This document shows, piece after piece, positions 27,901 through 35,725 of a DNA stretch of 64,000 nucleotides; within the stretch, counting starts at the first letter, position 1; every line of letters begins with the position of its first letter. The stretch spans positions 42,475 through 106,474 of the forward strand of contig NZ_JAVRHQ010000015.1 in the NCBI RefSeq assembly GCF_031846485.1, written 5' to 3'. Origin of the DNA: Autumnicola tepida. Lineage in GTDB: Bacteria > Bacteroidota > Bacteroidia > Flavobacteriales > Flavobacteriaceae. The translations under genes were made by a program, and so were the position numbers. The notes under the pieces are model-generated. The model had not been told where the DNA came from, made no database searches, and worked only from the letters and a program-made list of their open reading frames with translations.

Positions 27901-28415
27901 AAGGTCAGAAAGAAAGGATTGGTAAATTGGATGGGAACTAAAGTATCTTCACCGTCAATCTCCTTAACTTCAAAATTCAGAAGAAAAAAATTGATGCCGC
28001 GGTAGCCTTTTTTGCTGTCAAAATTAAGTGCCTGGTAGCCGTTAAAAAGCGAAGTTTTTTTCCATTCGCGCTGCCAGGGTAGATCCCCTACTTTCTTGAT
28101 GGTGTTAATGATCAAATCTGTGATATACTGGTAGATCTCATCAGGAGAAACCGCTTTTTCCAGGCCTTCAAAATCTTCGTCCGGAAGAAGACATTCTAAA
28201 CCGCCCAAACATTCTTCCGGAAGCCGCTCGATTTCCTTTTGGGAAAGGGTAATATCAAACTCGCTATCTTCGGGATTTTCGCGAAGCAGCTTTTCAATTT
28301 TGGCTGCAATCATCGTTTGGCCCTGCAATTCGGCTGCAACGGCTATTCTCTTAAGTTTTGTCCGGTCTGCAACGGTACCGTTAAGGCCGTTGAATTCTTG
28401 TACTGCGTTTTCCAT
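24903..28415 (-). CDS. Giant polyvalent protein: ArdC domain, HExxH protease and RecA/RadA-like ATPase
   Basis: A protein of 1,170 aa. Residues about 92-200 are an ArdC-type N-terminal domain (LPWQREWKK, NGYQALNF, YRGINFFLL). Residues about 310-430 are a zincin with HECVH at 337-341. The middle holds charged helical stretches and a segment near IQIHFDDKPEKEVRSFLKK that ends in YKWSPKNKVWQRQL, known from phage and conjugative polyvalent proteins. From about 955 comes a P-loop domain: Walker A GMQGAGKTT (961-969) and Walker B DIIFIDS (1035-1041), closest in feel to RadA/KaiC ATPases. Proteins like this often enter the new host with the DNA. It is the last gene of the late block. Confidence 0.8.
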   Translation of the reverse strand: MENAVQEFNGLNGTVADRTKLKRIAVAAELQGQTMIAAKIEKLLRENPEDSEFDITLSQKEIERLPEECLGGLECLLPDEDFEGLEKAVSPDEIYQYITDLIINTIKKVGDLPWQREWKKTSLFNGYQALNFDSKKGYRGINFFLLNFEVKEIDGEDTLVPIQFTNPFFLTFKQIEKHGGKLKKGSTGKRVIYFTQLYHYEEKQPDGQILSFGSYNQKKFLAWIKKNQHKLQILKRQGWTIERLAQAYIPILKYYNVFHAEDVTGIDWGLIPKNENAEKPEKERITIAEKVIEKFPNPPKIMYKGDQPAYYPKLDQILMTPIEAFKDEQSYYCTFFHECVHSTGHKSRLGRSAITLGNLATKRDNAFEELIAEMGAVFLSAETGILFSTLDNSAKYLKGWNKRLVAQMEEDNRFFFRAASAAQAASDFILDRDKEGVPAYQNSLISESKPEKGPKEGSKKGPEDNNYPFSPSDIPYDTAYNAHRGTSFSPEKRAKSEQNSYFQFLKDTYDQLKAKAEKTGRLEEFENNFPRFQDGYKKRFLKHLESKNGLMSTMITGPANFPVRRMEKKNQTIYKRLTELVEYGDKAEKYILPFKSTAIKSGKEDTVTRLKAKLEKLEAEHQKMKDINKILRKYQAKKYSQEKRDKGVIEELQKFGYSEATIKKTFLGEKKLPGFMLSNSNANIKRIKERIAQEERLKSQESKTVKFPGGKIEFNPGINKIQIHFDDKPEKEVRSFLKKAGQAYKWSPKNKVWQRQLSTYYRYNRQDLFDFLGVKKETEKAPEKEKVSPGKSRLNEHQKKDDAISNKLTASQRSKAREEWNKLEKPVEWEAFLEGYAAKNSQLEKNPKPKAGDQLGLFGAKKKKGLNAPAEPEAVPSTPQIMTKSEFLEEVEKMKENKPVIQEPKPLPAQPKPVKNSKIKNMAAAPDDKPAEFYNVPGEFGKFLQAVEKKPKESVVITLDGMQGAGKTTTLYKAMNDFASGRLRSLFASLEEHPESSLASDKRDKYISPENQPYIDMIGDLDSQQEFYSLIKDYDIIFIDSWQKLLRMIGNIRLDEDLRKKFDGKVFVIIFQQTTDGRTKGGAEVVFDGDIIIKMVKEAKFADNYAYFDKNRYTKVPIEQIRYNIASGTVYNPEATTDVSDVEFEEVEEPSTNSRTPEFDPGGLIITPID

Positions 28416-28418
28416 AGC

Positions 28419-28883
28419 TTAGGCGTTAACGGTGAATGATTTTCCAAAGGCTTCAATATCTGCGGCTATCTGTAGCTTGTTTTTATCCTGGGCTATATCC
28501 AGCACTTCTGAAAAGCTGTTCCCTATATTTTTCATACTAAGCTGTACGGGAATATTCTGAATTAACCTGGAAGCATTTGCCGGCAATGATATATCGTTAA
28601 TATTGGCATTGGCCGTTCCAAGCAGTTGTCCGGAAAGAGTGTAAAAATGAATGTTCCTAATGGTAATTAATTTTCCCGGAACATTAACCGCGGTAGGCGT
28701 AGGATTCACAATTTCTACATCTACCCTAAGCGTACCCTGGAGGGGATTATGAATTTTAACGTTTTTAAGGTTGAATTGCATTTGCTTTGCAACTGCACTG
28801 TATTCGTCATATTTTCCTTTTCCGAAATATATTGCCCCGGTAGCTGCTAAGGCCCCGAGGCTAAGGATTGTTTTAATGTTCAT
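28419..28883 (-). CDS. Membrane-anchored LEA14/WHy-like beta-sandwich protein
   Basis: A 154-residue protein with one N-terminal membrane helix (IKTILSLGALAATGAIYFG). The rest resembles an LEA type 2 (WHy) domain, with VDVEIVNPTPTAVNVPG, the FYTLSGQLLGTANAN strand and a following PANASRLIQNIPV. Such domains are seen in envelope and phage proteins. It starts at the stop of the upstream gene (shared base at 28883) and ends 3 bp before the polyvalent gene, so translation is coupled. A virion membrane protein is my inference. Confidence 0.7.
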   Translation of the reverse strand: MNIKTILSLGALAATGAIYFGKGKYDEYSAVAKQMQFNLKNVKIHNPLQGTLRVDVEIVNPTPTAVNVPGKLITIRNIHFYTLSGQLLGTANANINDISLPANASRLIQNIPVQLSMKNIGNSFSEVLDIAQDKNKLQIAADIEAFGKSFTVNA

Positions 28884-29491
28884 TAGAATAGTTTTTTGTG
28901 AAATATTATTTTGATGCCAGGAGTATTTGACCTAATATTATAGAACCCGCCAAAACCAAAACCGATATTGCCTTTGATGAAATTCAAATTCACCTCCAGC
29001 GCTTCTAAACCTATTACGGGAGCATAGCTAACTGATGGAGAAAGAAAAAGACCGCCTGCATTGCTGGTGGTCTTTTTTGTGGTTTCAATTGTCCTTTCCA
29101 GGTGATCAATGGAAGTTTTAAGATCCAGCTTCAGAATTCGGCCTTCCGATAAAATATCGCTATACACGGTCGCATTTCCAAAACTTGTAGTGTCCCGGTA
29201 ACGAAAAGCCGGTTTAACCAGTTTCTTTTCTTCCGGGGAAAGCTTTTCCGGTTCCGGTACCACTTCCACATGCTGCGGAGTTTCCAAAACTGAAACTTCT
29301 TCAGGTTCCCGGTCTTTAATTCCCGGAACACTGGAGCTATCGACTTCAGTAAGCACTTTTTCTGTAATAGTGGTTTCCGTAGAAGTTTCCGGATCATCCG
29401 ATTCCCGGCCACACCGGGAAAGAAACAGCAGAACCGCCAGGACAACAATAATTACGTCCTTTATTCCTATTTTGATTTTGCTTACAAACAT
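28883..29491 (-). CDS. Single-pass membrane protein of the late block
   Basis: A 202-residue protein with an N-terminal membrane helix (VIIVVLAVLLFLSRCG), an acidic Glu/Thr/Pro-rich linker of about 60 residues, a short helical region (SIDHLERTIETTKKT) and a Gly-rich, beta-prone C-terminus (IGFGFGGFYNIRS). The architecture looks like an anchored stalk with a C-terminal strand domain. Its start shares one base with the stop of a 49-residue gene. No family is recognised. Confidence 0.65.
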   Translation of the reverse strand: MFVSKIKIGIKDVIIVVLAVLLFLSRCGRESDDPETSTETTITEKVLTEVDSSSVPGIKDREPEEVSVLETPQHVEVVPEPEKLSPEEKKLVKPAFRYRDTTSFGNATVYSDILSEGRILKLDLKTSIDHLERTIETTKKTTSNAGGLFLSPSVSYAPVIGLEALEVNLNFIKGNIGFGFGGFYNIRSNTPGIKIIFHKKLF

Positions 29492-29640
29492 TAGGTGAGG
29501 CTTTTTTCTGTGATTTCTTCAGGTGGAAAAAGAGCATTTTTTTGCAGGTCAATAATTGCCAAGAATGCCCTTATTTTTTCTCGCTGTCTGCGGTATTTCT
29601 CCACATATTCCCGATGACTATTTTTGTCTTTGCCTTCCAT
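29491..29640 (-). CDS. Small basic helical protein, 49 aa
   Basis: A short gene that reads MEGKDKNSHREYVEKYR at its start and ends EEITEKSLT. It overlaps the upstream coiled-coil gene by 23 bp and the downstream gene by one base, as is usual in this tightly packed block. The product is highly charged and helical up to AFLAIIDLQKNALF. No function is recognised. Tight packing and the lack of any other explanation for the gap support it. Confidence 0.6.
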   Translation of the reverse strand: MEGKDKNSHREYVEKYRRQREKIRAFLAIIDLQKNALFPPEEITEKSLT

Positions 29641-29905
29641 TATTGACAGCTGATAATTGTAAAACAAGGCTATGGTACCGGTTTACCATTTCTACAGTAT
29701 CTTTTTTATCTTCTTTAAGATCCTGTTTGTGTTCATCTACTAATTGACCTATTTTTTGGCGTTCATCCTTTAGCTCTTTTTTCAGCTGCCAGGTTTGCCA
29801 GATTAAATAGATAATAATAGCCGTAAGAATACCCAGCACTGTTATTTTTTCGATACTGAGTATTCCCGTAGCTTCGCTTATAGGCGGGGTTTGGAGAATT
29901 AACAT
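29618..29905 (-). CDS. Single-pass membrane protein with coiled coil (possible holin or spanin-like)
   Basis: 95 aa. A hydrophobic helix (ITVLGILTAIIIYLIWQTW, residues about 21-39) is followed by a strongly charged coiled coil (LKKELKDERQKIGQLVDEHK onward) up to about residue 78. Many phage lysis proteins combine one helix and a coil this way, but so do structural proteins. It lies among late genes near a three-helix candidate holin, so a lysis role is plausible and unproven. Confidence 0.6.
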   Translation of the reverse strand: MLILQTPPISEATGILSIEKITVLGILTAIIIYLIWQTWQLKKELKDERQKIGQLVDEHKQDLKEDKKDTVEMVNRYHSLVLQLSAVNNGRQRQK

Positions 29906-29927
29906 AAGGCGGGGGCTTTGTGTTCTA

Positions 29928-30422
29928 CTAATTGTATCGAGGGCTGCGGCTATAACCTTCCCCCTGATCTTCTGAAATTTGAAGGATATTTCTCTTTGCC
30001 TGCCCGGGGCTTATGGAATAGCCAATAATTTCGGCATCCAGAATACCGGTGCAGCCGCTACAGTGTTTCAGCTTTTTATCTGAAGCATTAACCCTGAGGC
30101 GAAAGAAGTATTCCCAACCTTTTTGAAGGGCCGCTGTATTGACTTTGAAATGCTTGGCATAATCTGAACTTACCACAAGCGCGGAACCGTTAAATATTTC
30201 CAGAACTGAAGCGGTAACTTTGATTTCTATATATTCCGGATCTTCGGAAATTTCCCGTATTTCAGCAAGATCTTCCTGAAGCCTTTTTTCAAATGCAATT
30301 ACTTCCGGTTGCTGCTCTGCAATTTCTGCGGCTTCTTTTGCGGCTTGTGCAAAACGGTTTTCTTCCTGGGAAAAAGAAGAAAAGGAAATGAATACGAATA
30401 ATAGTGTGAAAAGTTTTTTCAT
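29928..30422 (-). CDS. Secreted hypothetical protein with a Cys pair
   Basis: 164 aa with a clear signal peptide (MKKLFTLLFVFISFSSFSQ). A helical, acidic segment (FAQAAKEAAEIAEQQPEV) is followed by a beta domain (YIEIKVTASVLEIFNGSALVV) and a CSGC motif in KKLKHCSGCTGILD that could bind metal or form a disulfide. It would be exported by the infected or lysogenic cell, which is unusual for a virion gene. It may act in the periplasm during release. No family is recognised. Confidence 0.65.
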   Translation of the reverse strand: MKKLFTLLFVFISFSSFSQEENRFAQAAKEAAEIAEQQPEVIAFEKRLQEDLAEIREISEDPEYIEIKVTASVLEIFNGSALVVSSDYAKHFKVNTAALQKGWEYFFRLRVNASDKKLKHCSGCTGILDAEIIGYSISPGQAKRNILQISEDQGEGYSRSPRYN

Positions 30423-30499
30423 GATGATGTGATGATAATTGACCTGCCTGACGGTAGGCAGGTGAATGATTGATGATTAAAATTTGTTCCTTGGCCAGC

Positions 30500-30543
30500 A
30501 ACGTTATAATTGACGTTACTCGAGCAACGCCAAAAATGGCGCT
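30500..30543. repeat. Cluster B of the 18-bp palindromic repeat (two copies)
   Basis: AACGTTATAATTGACGTT at 30500-30517 and AACGCCAAAAATGGCGCT at 30526-30543, in the 134-bp gap between two late genes. The flanks TTGGCCAG and CTCGAG also occur in cluster C at 42 kb, so these units derive from a common ancestor. Confidence 0.7.
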
Positions 30544-30555
30544 ACTGCAGATAGA

Positions 30556-30825
30556 TTACCAGTGCAGGATGATGTGAATTAACAGCACCGGCAGCACAAA
30601 CAGCATAAAGTTCCTGTAATTGATTTCGCCGGTAAGATCTTCCATATAATATTCTTTAAAAGTAGCAACAAGGGCCACGGCCATAACGGCTAAGAATGAA
30701 GTGGTATCTCCCCACCAGCATAAAAGAAGAAGAAATAAGGCAAGTATTGCCCCCTGAAGCAATTGGCTTTTCCAGCTTTCTTTTTCGATTAGTTGCTGAA
30801 ATTTTGGTTTTGTTGATGTTGACAT
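30556..30825 (-). CDS. Three-helix membrane protein (possible holin)
   Basis: 89 aa. After a polar N-terminus (MSTSTKPKFQQLIEKESWKS) three hydrophobic helices can be drawn: QLLQGAILALFLLLLCWW, SFLAVMAVALVATFKEYY and FMLFVLPVLLIHIILHW. Small size, three helices and a polar N-terminus match class I holins. It lies just downstream of the spike-like gene, a common place for lysis genes. The assignment is by architecture only. Confidence 0.6.
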   Translation of the reverse strand: MSTSTKPKFQQLIEKESWKSQLLQGAILALFLLLLCWWGDTTSFLAVMAVALVATFKEYYMEDLTGEINYRNFMLFVLPVLLIHIILHW

Positions 30826-30878
30826 GATTGATGGGTTTTTGATTTAATTAATACTTGTTTTATGGTTGTTACAGCAAA

Positions 30879-33800
30879 TCATCTGTAATAATTACCTTTC
30901 GCCGCTTCTACATCAGCCAATGTTGGCTCATAATCTTTCCATATGTACAGTCCGTCTAGGGCTCCCTTAAAAAATAATCCAACACCTGGGTAAGTACCTA
31001 TTCCAGTTGTTCCTGAAGTATACTCTTTCATTCCTGCGTAAGCTCCAGTCATAGATCCTTCTCCGACTGATACTCCATTGACGTAAATTTTTAAACCGCT
31101 AAAATCATGAGATCCATTATAGGTAAAAAACAAATCGTACCATACACCCACCTTCTTCTCAAAGATGTATTCCTTAGATATAAATACAGATGAATTGTTT
31201 TGAGAATAAAGCCTAAAAACTATTTTATCCGGCATGGAATAGATGTACCATTCTCTTAAGCTCTTTATTCTGGAAATTAGCATGCAGTCCCCATCAGCTT
31301 CAGCAAACTTCACTCTCATAGCTATTCCAAAAGGTAAATCTGTAGTGCCGTCAGTAAAAGAAGTATTGCTGGTTTTAGGGAAAATTGCGTATGAATTTCC
31401 AACAAAACCAAACGCATTATCAATTAATCCAATTAAATTCTTTCTTATATGATAAGTGATGGGATTAACACCATTTATCAAATCGGTAATGATTCCATTC
31501 TCCCCGTCTTCTCCGTTATTGGCAAAAATCAAGTTTGTAGAAGGAAAATTAGGATAAACTGTTTCTTCTTTAGCTTGCAATAACATAGGTTTCACTTTTG
31601 TACCTTCAATTCCAAATGCACCATAGGAAAATTCAATGTCTTCAGTAATAGCTATTCCTTTAATGAAACTGAAATGCTTTTGAAAACCAATAATGAGATT
31701 GCCTTCGTGAAATTCCGAAGCAAACCAAAAACCTTCTCCCGCTAATAAATTTTCTTCCCTCAACAAGAGTTCCCAAGTAACACCGTCATTTTTTGAAACC
31801 CATATATCCGCAGAAAAATTATTTGTGTTTTCAGATGTTCCTGAAGGATCCAGTTTGAATCCTGCGTATATATAACCAGTGAGATCAGACTGTCTTAAAA
31901 AGAAACAATTTTGATAGTGAGTATCGAGAACTAAAGTTAAATCCTGATCATTTGTAGTTCTATATATTTGTCCTACTGGAGATTGGTCTGTACCAAACAA
32001 TCTAGAAGTAGGAGTTGACAAAACAGCGGTAAATTGTGAGATCTCTTTTTCTGTTATTATTGCTTCCCAGGTTCCTCCATTATCGGTACTGCGATAATTT
32101 AAATTAGCTCCATAATCATCACCAGCACATACATAAACATTATTAGTAGTTTGGTCTACATGGACATCGTGAATGTGCCTGAACGATAATCCACTAAATG
32201 ACACTTCCCAAGAATCCCCGTCAGAAGTTTTATAAACTTTTGCATTGGGTGCGCCTAAGGAATAAACTCCGGCAAAAATGTTTCCTAATCCATCTTCATC
32301 TATACCCCAAATACATTCTCTATCGGCTAATTGAAGAACCTTTTCCACAATGCCATTTTTATACCTGTACAATGCATGGTCCCCAACAGCTATGGAAGAA
32401 GAAGTGCTGTTTAATGGAGAGAAATAAATACTTCCATCACTACCTTCAAATGCACATCTCCATTCAGTCGTTCCTGCTAACGTCAAAAGAATTTCTTCTT
32501 TTTCATCGTAGCTCCACCGTACAAATGATTCCCCAATACCAGCATATATATATCTTTTAGTGATGACCGATGAAGTAATTTCTTTTCTTAATTGATAAGC
32601 TTTAAATTTCAAGGCAGATGGGACATCATTACTGGCACCAGAATTTAAATCGGCAAGGTTCAAAAAAGGCTTATTATCGGAACCTATTGAAAGTGCGTTG
32701 TTTGCATCCCATGATATACCCTCATCCCCCTTAAAACAAATAATTTCATCTCTTTCAGTGATGTAATATTGCTTATTGAACATATAGGAATTTACAAACC
32801 GGTTCATTCCGAAGTAATCCTTACAAAATACTGTTTGAGGATCTTGTAAAATAAACTCTTCTAAATCCAGGTTCCATTCGTAAGTATCGTAAAAATCTCC
32901 TTTAGACCAGAAAATATAATCTGTTAACCCCGTGAAATACACATTAGAAAAAAAGGCATTTTTTTGAGACCTGGCAGCAAATCCTACTTTACTAGCAACT
33001 GTGAACCCCTCTAGTTGAGGAAAATCCTCTAAATTGAGTGACATTAAAGTAGCATCATCAATTTTAGTAGATCCAAACTGAGAAGTTTTGATATAAAAAG
33101 TATTACCATTTCTTACGACTGATAACCTGGAAGGTCCCGTTGTATTCCATCCGCCGACACCATCAATAGGATAAGGAGCCAAAGCGGTTCCATCAATGAT
33201 TGTTTCTTCAGTGGTTTGGGAAAAGTTATATACCAGTCGATAAGAAGAATTGCCTTGCCCGGAATTTCCTGTCATACTTCTGATCACTGAAAGAGTATGT
33301 TCATAGCCTGTTTTCGGATCTACCCAGAAAGCTATCACTAAAGTCATAAAATCATCATCAGGATCTGAAGAGGAAAGAGTAGCTTCAAATGTGTAATAAG
33401 CAAATTCTCGGGGAGAAATAAAACCTGTATAACAATGATAGTTCTTCTTCAGAAAGATCCTGTCGTTAATAGCATCATAACCCCAAGCCGTTTTTTTATA
33501 AAATTCTTCTGCGGTAAGCCGATATTCTGCATTTGGCTCTAATTCGTTTAATGCAGGAAAATTAGGCGGAGAGGTTTCACCAATAGCAGTAAGACCACCC
33601 TGCACGGTATTGTTGTAATGAGAAAACATCTCCCACCTTTTATAAACTTCCTCTAAATTAATCCCAGCACTACTCGCAACATCAAATTCCCGCGGGGTTT
33701 GAACTATAATTCCCCGCTTTAGCAGATAATCTGGAATAACTTTGTTGGTTCCATGCTCAGTAATAAAATACTGCTGATCCTTCTTACCTCGTGGAAGTTC

Positions 33801-34214
33801 TTTATTTTTTGGAGCAAATGGAATTTCAGTTTCCGGTTCTACTTTTTCCCACTTGTTTAAATCTCCATTATAGAAGAAATAAGCGTTTTCAAGAGTAACA
33901 AACCTATGTTCCTGGTCTTTTAGGTCCTTTTGGGGGATTGACTGTAATTCCTGTAGATCATTAACTCCGGGGCCGTAAACCTTTGGGGAATTAGAGCTTT
34001 CTATGGCTTCATTAACAATATTCCAGGTATTGTTTCCGGCATTATAGGAGTAGTAGGAATTTATAATGCGAACAAATCGCCGTTGCTTATCCTTTTTGGC
34101 ATCGGCAGGAAGTGCATTTAGATCTTCAATATTCGTTACCGGGGCAGCATATTGAATTTCAGTGTTGTTAATTACACTTCCCTTACCTACTTTATCTACT
34201 ATTAATCCTGGCAT
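30879..34214 (-). CDS. Spike or receptor-binding-like protein with Asp-box propeller and LamG domain
   Basis: 1,111 aa without a signal peptide. The N-terminal 120 residues hold two similar units, one ending FVRIINSYYSYNAGNNTW and one ending FVTLENAYFFYNGDLNKW, which may attach the protein. The centre (about 540-860) contains sialidase-type Asp boxes (STDNGGTWE, SKNDGVTWE, TSDGDSWE), indicating a beta-propeller. The last 200 residues form a LamG/concanavalin-like domain (GLKIYVNGVSVGEG). This fits binding to host surface glycans. To the eye it is more AT-rich than its neighbours, suggesting recent exchange, as is common for receptor-binding genes. Confidence 0.75.
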   Translation of the reverse strand: MPGLIVDKVGKGSVINNTEIQYAAPVTNIEDLNALPADAKKDKQRRFVRIINSYYSYNAGNNTWNIVNEAIESSNSPKVYGPGVNDLQELQSIPQKDLKDQEHRFVTLENAYFFYNGDLNKWEKVEPETEIPFAPKNKELPRGKKDQQYFITEHGTNKVIPDYLLKRGIIVQTPREFDVASSAGINLEEVYKRWEMFSHYNNTVQGGLTAIGETSPPNFPALNELEPNAEYRLTAEEFYKKTAWGYDAINDRIFLKKNYHCYTGFISPREFAYYTFEATLSSSDPDDDFMTLVIAFWVDPKTGYEHTLSVIRSMTGNSGQGNSSYRLVYNFSQTTEETIIDGTALAPYPIDGVGGWNTTGPSRLSVVRNGNTFYIKTSQFGSTKIDDATLMSLNLEDFPQLEGFTVASKVGFAARSQKNAFFSNVYFTGLTDYIFWSKGDFYDTYEWNLDLEEFILQDPQTVFCKDYFGMNRFVNSYMFNKQYYITERDEIICFKGDEGISWDANNALSIGSDNKPFLNLADLNSGASNDVPSALKFKAYQLRKEITSSVITKRYIYAGIGESFVRWSYDEKEEILLTLAGTTEWRCAFEGSDGSIYFSPLNSTSSSIAVGDHALYRYKNGIVEKVLQLADRECIWGIDEDGLGNIFAGVYSLGAPNAKVYKTSDGDSWEVSFSGLSFRHIHDVHVDQTTNNVYVCAGDDYGANLNYRSTDNGGTWEAIITEKEISQFTAVLSTPTSRLFGTDQSPVGQIYRTTNDQDLTLVLDTHYQNCFFLRQSDLTGYIYAGFKLDPSGTSENTNNFSADIWVSKNDGVTWELLLREENLLAGEGFWFASEFHEGNLIIGFQKHFSFIKGIAITEDIEFSYGAFGIEGTKVKPMLLQAKEETVYPNFPSTNLIFANNGEDGENGIITDLINGVNPITYHIRKNLIGLIDNAFGFVGNSYAIFPKTSNTSFTDGTTDLPFGIAMRVKFAEADGDCMLISRIKSLREWYIYSMPDKIVFRLYSQNNSSVFISKEYIFEKKVGVWYDLFFTYNGSHDFSGLKIYVNGVSVGEGSMTGAYAGMKEYTSGTTGIGTYPGVGLFFKGALDGLYIWKDYEPTLADVEAAKGNYYR

Positions 34215-34215
34215 T

Positions 34216-34301
34216 TTACTTTTTTCTTAGATTGTCGTTTTCCTTTTCACTCTGTACAAGCGCATAACCGGCGGCCACTATCCCGGCCACCAGTAAATAA
34301 T
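34216..34301 (-). other. Alternative-frame extension encoding a C-terminal membrane helix
   Basis: Just before its stop the transglycosylase gene has nine A in a row (T run 34314-34322 on the plus strand). Slipping by -1 there opens a frame of about 30 codons containing LINYLLVAGIVAAGYALV and the charged tail QSEKENDNLRKK. It ends at 34216, one base from the start codon of the spike gene. Without it an 87-bp gap would stand in a block where genes abut. Programmed slippage is my inference. Confidence 0.55.
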
Positions 34302-34835
34302 TTATGAGACTACTTTTTTTTTAAACTCGGCCATCCAGTTAGCCGGGATCTTCTCCAGCATGTCCGATTCAATTTCGCCTTTGGTAATCTTCATATCGCC
34401 GTTGTTGTCGAAAGAAGAATTTTGCTCTGCAATTCTTCTTACACGGTATGCGGTAGATCCAAGTACATAACTGGCAGCTTTGCCAACAGCGGCAGGATAA
34501 AAAGTAGTCAGGTATAGATCCGTATAGCTTTTCAGCTTTGAGCGGTACCTCACGTAATATTTGTACACCCAATCCAATTGTTCTACTGCGGTCATACGGG
34601 CTAAACGGTCTATTGTAGTGCCTAGATCAATCGCCGTATCTGGCATAAACTGGATAAGCCCGGTAGCATTGGTGTACGGGTTCCGGATAGAAGAAGAAAA
34701 GCTTCGTGCGCTTTCCCAGTTGATAATTGCCATAAGCCAGTTAGGGTTAATTCCTAATCTTGTACTGATTTCCCGCACTTTTGCGACAAAGGCAGTTCTA
34801 TAGCTGGCCGGTACATTTTCTTCGTATATAAGCAT
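34302..34835 (-). CDS. Lytic transglycosylase-like protein with EF-hand loop
   Basis: 177 aa from the ATG at 34835, which overlaps the upstream stop by one base; the longer frame to 34913 is not needed. The SLT-like fold is shown by the candidate catalytic Glu41 in IINWESARSF, GLIQFMPDTA (about 58-67) and YLTTFYPAAVG. It would cut the glycan strands of peptidoglycan, for entry or release. Near the end, DNNGDMKITKGE is a canonical 12-residue EF-hand loop, suggesting Ca2+ dependence. It has no signal peptide. A -1 slip at the terminal A run would add a membrane anchor. Confidence 0.8.
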   Translation of the reverse strand: MLIYEENVPASYRTAFVAKVREISTRLGINPNWLMAIINWESARSFSSSIRNPYTNATGLIQFMPDTAIDLGTTIDRLARMTAVEQLDWVYKYYVRYRSKLKSYTDLYLTTFYPAAVGKAASYVLGSTAYRVRRIAEQNSSFDNNGDMKITKGEIESDMLEKIPANWMAEFKKKVVS

Positions 34836-35194
34836 TACAATGTTACTTTTTTGGGTTCTGAACCTACACTCATAAGGATAAGCAGGCCAACAGTGGCACC
34901 TATCGCCGGCCACAAATATTTCGGCGTTTCTTTCTTCGGGTTGGATTGTACTACTACTTCTGGCATTTCTTCTATATTAAGTTCTAAGGTTACCACTGGA
35001 GGAATGCTCTCCAGGGAAAATACTTTGGGTTTTCTCCCAACAAAACTGATCCTTACCTGGTCGGTAGGATTTCCGTTCAACATTACATAGCCGCTGGAAT
35101 TTGCAACAGCACCGTTGCTATTGGAAAAGGAAGCGTGCGCCTTGTACAGCGGACTTCCGAATTCATCTACTATTTTGAATTGCCTGGTGATCAT
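34835..35194 (-). CDS. Beta-domain protein with C-terminal membrane helix
   Basis: 119 aa. The first 80 residues resemble a carboxypeptidase-regulatory or Ig-like beta domain (VDEFGSPLYKAHASFSNSNG, YVMLNGNPTDQVRISFVGRK). A Pro/Lys-rich linker leads to the membrane helix YLWPAIGATVGLLILMSVG and a short basic tail. The architecture matches several neighbours that end in a helix plus a positive tail. A virion membrane protein is inferred from context. Confidence 0.65.
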   Translation of the reverse strand: MITRQFKIVDEFGSPLYKAHASFSNSNGAVANSSGYVMLNGNPTDQVRISFVGRKPKVFSLESIPPVVTLELNIEEMPEVVVQSNPKKETPKYLWPAIGATVGLLILMSVGSEPKKVTL

Positions 35195-35197
35195 AAT

Positions 35198-35722
35198 TTA
35201 AAATGCCTGTGGAATTATCTTTTTCAGTTGAGCAAAATCTTCAGGTTGTAATTCCTTACTTAACCAGTAGTTCAGGTTTTTCTTTGGTGCAAACCAGTCA
35301 GAATCTTTTGAAATACCAGTAGCTGTGATATATCCTCGCTTTCCAAATGCATCTGAAACTTTTATATAATCGTTATAGGTAAGTCCAGACAACAAGCTCT
35401 TAATCCTTTTACGTTCTTCGTCATTTGCTGACCATATAGTACCCATAGCATCCTGCAACTGATTCGCTATGTTTAATGCCTGTGCATCTGAAATACTGGA
35501 AGGAGGAAGTTTTTTATCTTCTACCAGAGTATTGTCTTTAGTATTGGACTTATCCTCGTTAGGGCTTTTAAAATCTTTGTAAATATTCCAGACCACATAG
35601 GTTACGCCTATAGTAGCTCCAATTCCTAAAATTGGTTTCCAGTTTTCCTGAATAAAATTCTTTTCCTTTGCTAAGGACATTGTAGATACTGCCATGCTTG
35701 CTATTGTTAATAAGGGAAACAT
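35198..35722 (-). CDS. Membrane protein with annexin-like C-terminal segment
   Basis: 174 aa. A hydrophobic N-terminus is followed by a membrane helix (PILGIGATIGVTYVVWNIY, about residues 31-49), a charged linker and a helical domain (ISDAQALNIANQLQDAMG). The end, NYWLSKELQPEDFAQLKKI, resembles small helical modules seen beside structural genes of other Bacteroidota phages, an impression from memory. It abuts its neighbours within 4 bp on both sides. Confidence 0.65.
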   Translation of the reverse strand: MFPLLTIASMAVSTMSLAKEKNFIQENWKPILGIGATIGVTYVVWNIYKDFKSPNEDKSNTKDNTLVEDKKLPPSSISDAQALNIANQLQDAMGTIWSANDEERKRIKSLLSGLTYNDYIKVSDAFGKRGYITATGISKDSDWFAPKKNLNYWLSKELQPEDFAQLKKIIPQAF

Positions 35723-35725
35723 TGT

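Noticed and set aside
34836..34913. Upstream extension of the transglycosylase (start at 34913)
   Set aside because: It overlaps the previous gene; the ATG at 34835 overlaps the upstream stop by one base, as elsewhere in this block.
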